A stretch of DNA of 64,000 bases. It comes from JASHPR01 sp963833885. GTDB taxonomy: Bacteria > Actinomycetota > Actinomycetes > Streptosporangiales > Streptosporangiaceae. Where the stretch lies: assembly GCA_963833885.1 (NCBI GenBank), contig CAWHZU010000007.1, forward strand, positions 372,001 through 436,000. The letters are read 5' to 3'. Below are positions 59,061 to 64,000 of this stretch, piece by piece (within the stretch, counting starts at the first letter, position 1; each line of letters begins with the position of its first letter). Position numbers and translations under genes: made by a program. The notes below the pieces were generated by a model. That model was not told the DNA's origin, made no database searches, and saw nothing but the letters and a program-made list of their open reading frames with translations.

Positions 59061-61659
59061 CTATATTTCTGCCGCGCCGGCCACCCGCAGCCGGGCGGCT
59101 TGCGCGGCAGAGGCCTCGCGGGTCGGGGTACCGAGTTTGGCCAGCACGGCGGAGACGTGCTGTTCGACGGTCTTGGCGGAGAGGAACAGCCTGGCAGCGA
59201 TCTCGGAGTTGCTGTAACTGGCGCTGATCAGGTCGAGCACCTCACGCTCGCGCGGGGTCAGCCCGAGCGGATCGGACCGCGTAGCTGCCTGCGGCCCGGC
59301 GGGGATCGACCGGACGCCTAGCCGGCGCATACTGTGCCGCGTGAGCTGGGCGGCGGCCGGTGCGCCCAGGCAGGTGAAGATTTTCAGAGCCTGGCGCAGC
59401 GCCGCCTCTTGGCCCGTGTCGTGCAGGGCCAGCGCCTCCTCATAGGGGCAGCCCAGGCTGGCCCACAGACGGGCGGCTTCCTGCCCGTCGCCTGACACCT
59501 GCAGCCGGTAGGGCCCGGCCAGCTCACCGCGCGGATGCCGGGTCGAGCCCGTGCGCCGCAGCCAGGCACTGATCTCGCCGCGCTCCCATTCATCCGAGCC
59601 GCCGACACGTCATGGGCCAGCTCAGCCTCGCGGATGGCTTGCGCCGTCTTTCACTGCAGCCAGTACGTTCCGGCGCGGGCCAGCCGTACCGGAATGATCC
59701 ACTGTGGCTCAGCGCTGGCGTCCGCGGCGGCGGCCGCCTCATCGAGATACCCCCAGGCATCCGGCTGGCCGCGCCTGGCCCGGATTACGCCGAGTACGTG
59801 CAGCGGGTGAAGCCGGTACAGCGAAGACAGGCCGGCGCTGGCCAGCAGTTCGGTGCTGAGCGTTACCGCCTCATCCCAGAGCCCGGTTCGCTCCAGGGCT
59901 GCTCCCCGCTCTCCCTGCAGGAAGGCCGCGTGCGAACCGAGCTCGTGCTCCTCGCAGTAGGCGATGCCATCAGTGAAGTACCGCTCCGCCTCGGCGAATC
60001 GCCGATACTCGGCATACGAGCTGTAGAGATTCGCGAAGGCCCGCCCCGCCTCGTACTCAAGACCCGCGGCGAGCGCGATGTCCAGCGCCCGGCGCAGGTA
60101 CCCGACCCACTCGCCGCCCGTGTGGGCAACCGAGGAGCTCTGGGCGGTGAGCGCGTCACTGAGCACATCGAGCGCGCCCAGCGGTTCCGCGATCGCCTGT
60201 GCTCGCATCGCCAACTCGATCGCCGCAGGATGCTCACCGAAACACATCCGCGTGCTGGCAAGGCGGGAATACGCATGCGCGAGCTCGGTCACGGGCCCGA
60301 GCGGCTCGAGGACCCTCACCGCGGCCTCGGCCGCGGTCACCGAATCAGGGCCCCGGCCCAGATGCTGAAAGGCGAAGGACAGGTTGCGCAACGTGTCGCC
60401 CTCGCGCAGACAATCACCGGCCTGACGCCACAACGCCAGCGCCTGCTCGCCGGTGTCGACGGCGCCCTGGAACCGGCCGAGCAGCATCAGCTCGTAGGCA
60501 AGCCCGTCATAAAGCCCAGCGGTCACACCCGGGCCGGCTTCGGCGGCGAATCGCAGGGCACGCTCGAACTGCGCGACCGCCTCCCGGTGCGAGGCCAGCT
60601 CGGCGGCCTGGCGCGCGGCGCGCGGCGCATGGTGCAACACCGCCGGCCCGTCGCCCGCGGCCTCGGAGTGAAACGCCATCCGGGCATCGTCGTCGCATCC
60701 CAGCGAACCAAGAGCAGCCAGGATCCGGGCGTGGACGGCGCTGACGGCGGTGCGCCGAGAATCGCCTGTTCCACCGCGAGCCGGGCGATCTCATGGCGGA
60801 ACCTCAGCCACCCGCCATACTCAGCGAGCAGCCCGGACGCGAGAATCTCATCCACGGCCGCCGGCGGGCAAGCCACGGCAGACGTCAGCAGGTCCAGCTC
60901 CACGCGAGCACCGATCAGCGCCGCCACGTCCAGCACCTCACGGGACCCGCCGCTCAGCCGCGCGGCACGCGCCAGCACCGCATCGCGCGCCGACGAAGGG
61001 CACGACGCCCAGTCCCAGCCTGCACCACTTCAGTGACGTAGAACGGGTTCCCGCCGGTCAGCCGGTACAAGGCGGCCGCCTCCAGACCGCTCCCGCCAGC
61101 CAGGATCCGCACCGCGTCCGCCGACAGCGGCGCCAGTTCCACCCGCCGGGTCGACCGCTGCGTGGCCAGGTCACCAAGCGCAATACGGAGCGGATCGTCC
61201 GCCGCCAGGCCATCGTCGCGGTAGGTGGCGATCAGCAGCACCGGCGCAGCCCGCAGCCGCCGGCCAAGGAACCGCAGCATGTCGACGGTCGCCTCATCCG
61301 CCCAGTGAACGTCCTCCACGACCATTATGTTCAGCGTTCCGGATTCGCTGACCTGGCGCAGCAGAGCGCGGAACAGATCCTCACGGGCCGCGCCGGCCCG
61401 GCAAAGGTCTCCTAGTTCCCCGCCGAGCTGCTCGGCCAAGTCGAACAGCGGCCCGAGCGGACTGGGGGTGAACAGGCCATCGCAGGCCCCCCACGACCAG
61501 CAAGCATCCGCCACGTCATCGTGCAGCCGCTCCACGAGAGCCGACTTGCCGACGCCCGCCTCCCCGGCCACCAGGACCAGCCGCCCCTCGCCGCGCCGTG
61601 CCTCGCGCGCGTAGTCGGCCAGCGACGCCAGAGACGACCTCCCGCTCCAGCAACTGCAT
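59061..61659 (-). pseudogene. LuxR-family (LAL-type) AAA-TPR-HTH regulator, multiple frameshifts
   Basis: Read leftward from MQLLERE (ATG 61659) the pieces of one LAL regulator appear in order: LVAGEAGVGKSALVERLHDD (Walker A), NIMVVEDVHWADEATVDMLR (Walker B), the winged segment LSADAVRILAGGSGLEAAAL, a TPR-like middle (VAQFERALRFAAEAGPGV) and a LuxR HTH (LGLTPREREVLDLISASYSN, SAKTVEQHVSAVLAKLGT). Frame changes are needed near 61640, 61016, 60755, 59640 (with a TGA at a WLQ-stop) and about 59580. Intact size would be about 860 residues. So many lesions make inactivity likely, unless the assembly is poor here. Confidence 0.85.
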
Positions 61660-61967
61660 GCTCACAGTGTCCCTCACCAGCGCCCAGTGCCAACCGGTGA
61701 CCCGAGCGCATTCGGCCAACGTGGCAGCTTCTGGAACCCGGACCCGCGGCCCGATGCTAAGCCAGCATCCTGCGCTCGGCACGAGTTATCCCTCCAGCCA
61801 CACCGCCATCTACCGCAGCGCGGCACGCATCAGTCACACCTAGTCGGCGATCGGGGCAGCGTGGCGGCGCGTCGACTAGCGAATCCGGTCACGCTCTGTG
61901 ATGGCCATGGGGTCTTCTTCGTGGCCGCCAGCGGGCAGATCCGGGGTCTCTGCCGCGAATTCTGTGA
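61660..61967. other. Gap with no intact gene; right flank of ISL3 remnant
   Basis: No ORF here is credible. From about 61880 the sequence (CACAGAG.GTGACCGGATT.. in reverse) looks like the non-coding 3' tail that normally follows an ISL3-family transposase stop, including CACCCAACGTGATCACAGAA just after the stop. From 61660 to about 61880 I see nothing recognisable beyond the pseudogene's former upstream region. Confidence 0.4.
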
Positions 61968-62130
61968 TCACGTTGGGTGAAGGATGACGCGGGTGCGGAG
62001 CAGGTCGAATGTGGCACGCCCGTACATCTGGCGCTTGAGCATCTTGATCTTGTTGACGGTGCCCTCGACCTTGCCGGAGCTGTAAGGCAGGGTGAGGCCG
62101 TTGACCACGGCCTGCTGGTCGTTGCGAATG
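61968..62130 (-). mobile_element. ISL3-family transposase C-terminal remnant
   Basis: On the reverse strand the last 54 codons of an ISL3 (IS204/IS1001/IS1165) transposase are intact: RNDQQAVVNGLTLPYSSGKV, EGTVNKIKMLKRQMYGRATF, DLLRTRVILHPT and stop. This is the family's conserved tail. Everything upstream of it is missing: at about 62130 the sequence changes to phosphatase coding on the other strand. The element has therefore been truncated by deletion or insertion. Confidence 0.88.
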
Positions 62131-63503
62131 CCGGCGGTGCGACGCCCTCGGTGCCCGGTCCTCAGGTCCGCTGGGGTCTGGACGGCGGCTACGGCAGGAC
62201 CGAGCACGCCGCGTTCTCCGGCACCGTGCCGGTCCCCGCGATCAGCGGTGAGCCGGCCGAGGACACCGTGTACAGCAATGCGCTGCTGACCGGCCTGCGC
62301 CCGAACACCACGTACCACTACTCGGTGAGCAACGACGGGGTGAACTGGAGCCCGGACGTTACGTTCACCACCGCCGCAGCTGGCGCGACCGACTTCCGCT
62401 TCACCATGGTCGGCGACGAGGCGACCAGCGACGAGAGCAGCCTGCCGGTCGCGCAGGTCATCGGCGCGCTGCGGCCACGGTTCAACGTGGTGGTCGGCGA
62501 CCTCAGCTACGCGGGCAACGGCTCCGGTTACTACACCAACGGCGCGCCGACGGACGCCAGCGACTTCGGCCCGGCCAGCTGGGACGACTACCTCGGCATC
62601 GTCGGCCCGGTAGCGGCGCAGTCCATTCCGTGGCAGGTCGGCGTCGGCAACCACGAGATGGAGCCGCTCGACAACTTCGGCTACGTCGGCTTCACCACCA
62701 GGTTCCGGCAGGCGTACGCGCCGCAGTCGGTCACCGGCTCGCCGGTGGTCAAGGCGTTCACGTACGGCAACGTGGCCGTCATCCAGCTCGACGGCAACGA
62801 CCTGTCCGCGGAGCTGTCCGACAACAACGGCTACACCGAGGGCAAGCAGACGGCGTGGCTGGCCGGGCGGCTGGCCGAGTACCGGTCGCCCCGGTCCGGG
62901 ATCGACTTCATCATCGTCGGCTTCCACAACTGCGTGTTCTGCACGAACATCACGCACGGCTCGGACGGCGGGATCCGCACGGTGTGGCAGAGCCTGTTCG
63001 ACCGCTACCAGGTCGACCTGGTGGTCAGCGGGCACGTCCACGCCTACGAGCGCAGCTACCCGATCCGCGGCGGCGACGTCACCAAGGTGGTGCCCTCCGG
63101 CGGCACCGTCCGCCCGGAGGCCGACGGCACCACGTACATCTGCGCGGGCGGCGGCGGCCAGGGCCTGTACACCGGCTGGTACGGCACCACCGGCGGCGGC
63201 GACCCGGCCAACGCGTCTGGCCCGCCGCTGGTCTGGGAGTGGACCGGCAGCGACACCGCGGACGGCGGCACCGGCACCGCCGAGGACATCCCGGACGCGG
63301 CCACCGGCTACTCCGCCTACCGCAACGCCAACTGGAGCTTCATCGTCCTGGACGTCACGGCGCCGCGGTTCCCGGGCGGCGAGACCAGCGTCCTGGTCCG
63401 GGCCATCGACCCGACCCAGAACAGCAGCGGGATCACCAGCATCGCCAGCCCGGCGGTGATGGACAGCGTCACCCTGGTCCGCCGCAGCGGCATCGCCGGC
63501 TAG
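62131..63503 (+). CDS. Purple-acid-phosphatase-like metallophosphoesterase, 5' end lost
   Basis: About 455 residues of a purple acid phosphatase are encoded: a fibronectin-like N-domain piece (PQVRWGLDGGYGRTEHAAFS, LTGLRPNTTYHYSVSNDGV) and the catalytic motifs FTMVGDEAT, VVVGDLSYAGNG (GDxxY), GVGNHEMEP (GNHE), IVGFHNCVFCTN and VVSGHVHAYERSY (GHxHxYER). These bind a di-iron or iron-zinc centre, and the enzyme hydrolyses phosphate esters outside the cell. The signal peptide and first N-domain strands are missing. The frame runs upstream into the antisense of the ISL3 remnant, to ATG 61977, giving a chimeric ORF without a secretion signal. Without export, function is doubtful. Confidence 0.85.
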
Positions 63504-63550
63504 CTCGCGCGTCACCGATGCGGGGAGGCGGGCCTCCGCGGCGGGAGTTC

Positions 63551-64000
63551 TCAGCTGTCAGCGAGGCCGTGAGCGCGCAGCAGGCCCGCCATCCCCGCTG
63601 GTGACAGCGCATGGCTGGCGGCGAGCACGCTCGCGCCGAGAACGCCCGCACGCTGGCCGAGCTTCGTCGTCTCGATCGTCAGGCGCCGGGTGGCGAGCGG
63701 AAGCGCGCGGTGATAGACAACGCCCCGGATTCCGGCAAGCAGGTCATCGCGTAGCTCGGACAGGGCCCCGCCGATCACGATCGTCGACGGGTTGTAGAAG
63801 TTCACCAGGGCCGCGACGACCTCGCCGATCCGCTCGCCGGCCAGACGCACGCTGCGGGCCGCACGCGCGTCGCCTGCCTTGGCGAGTTCCACGACGTCAC
63901 GCGCGGTCCGCGCGTCGAGGCCGTCGCGTGCAAGGCGCCGGGCGACGGCAGCGCCCGAGGCCACCGCCTCCAGGCAGCCGGTGTTCCCGCAGGTGCACAC
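63551..64000 (-). CDS. ROK-family sugar kinase/regulator, C-terminal part (runs off window)
   Basis: The visible 149 residues begin at the edge with CTCGNTGCLEAVASGAAVAR, the CxCGxxGCxE zinc motif of ROK proteins. They continue with ARSVRLAGERIGEVVAALVN, FYNPSTIVIGGALSELRDDL and KLGQRAGVLGASVLAASHAL, all typical of the second actin-like lobe. The N-terminal lobe and any HTH are beyond position 64000, so a glucokinase (enzyme) and a NagC/XylR-type repressor cannot be told apart. It converges on the phosphatase with 47 bases between stops. Confidence 0.88.
   Translation of the reverse strand: MCTCGNTGCLEAVASGAAVARRLARDGLDARTARDVVELAKAGDARAARSVRLAGERIGEVVAALVNFYNPSTIVIGGALSELRDDLLAGIRGVVYHRALPLATRRLTIETTKLGQRAGVLGASVLAASHALSPAGMAGLLRAHGLADS

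Overview
The window is chromosomal DNA from a very GC-rich actinomycete. The lineage shows in an F420/flavin-type luciferase-like oxidoreductase fragment, two mycothiol-dependent (MDMPI) family enzymes, a WS/DGAT wax ester synthase, a SpoIIE-type phosphatase with an RsbW-like kinase domain, MalT/LAL-type LuxR regulators, and frequent GTG starts with ATGA/GTGA gene overlaps. I cannot name the genus. No tRNA, rRNA, CRISPR array or prophage was seen.

Layout. 0-5.8 kb: an LLM oxidoreductase edge fragment, a protein with an HTH-like segment next to a large inverted repeat, an MDMPI enzyme, a D-amino-acid-oxidase-like enzyme divergent from a small ClpX-zinc-finger/HTH regulator over an array of CTGACA half-sites, a membrane protein, and a broken metallo-beta-lactamase-fold gene. 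5.8-14.1 kb: a drug-efflux and regulator block with a DHA2 MFS exporter, a 917-aa LAL LuxR regulator, a small soluble protein, an MMPL transporter and a PhzF-like enzyme. Three copies of one conserved upstream element sit before the MFS, small-protein and MMPL genes. 14.1-17.6 kb: two epoxide hydrolases around a sirtuin. 18.4-26.7 kb: a branched-chain-amino-acid-type ABC importer (livG-F-H-M/K, with permease and binding protein in one open frame), TetR, BioY, a broken DUF6314 gene and an acyl-CoA ligase. 26.7-33.4 kb: a signalling block with a response regulator, a 1209-aa hybrid histidine kinase carrying tandem HAMP units, and a divergent SpoIIE phosphatase. 33.5-37.4 kb: small proteins, a second MDMPI enzyme, a YegP-like protein and a CbiX-like protein with a long heptapeptide-repeat N-terminus.

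37.4-41.4 kb holds an overlapping catabolic operon (creatininase-like amidohydrolase, SDR, M20 and M19 dipeptidases), divergent from an ABC-2 exporter with two ATPases and a TetR (41.6-45.0 kb). 45.7-47.8 kb is a tet(M)-like ribosomal protection gene split by one frameshift and preceded by a well-initiated leader ORF. 47.7-50.7 kb is a lipid block (QsdR-type TetR, WS/DGAT, alpha/beta hydrolase). 50.8-54.0 kb is a PadR-controlled MacB-like exporter with a perfect 12-bp inverted-repeat operator. 54.1-64.0 kb is decayed: sedolisin pseudogene, GNAT, sulfurtransferase-SufE, VOC protein, IS4-type and ISL3-type transposase remnants, a LuxR pseudogene with several frameshifts, a purple-acid-phosphatase gene that has lost its 5' end at an ISL3 scar, and a ROK-family gene running off the edge.

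An unusual number of genes carry one-base frameshifts. Either this stretch is genuinely decaying or the assembly has indel errors in GC runs; the sequence alone cannot separate these.
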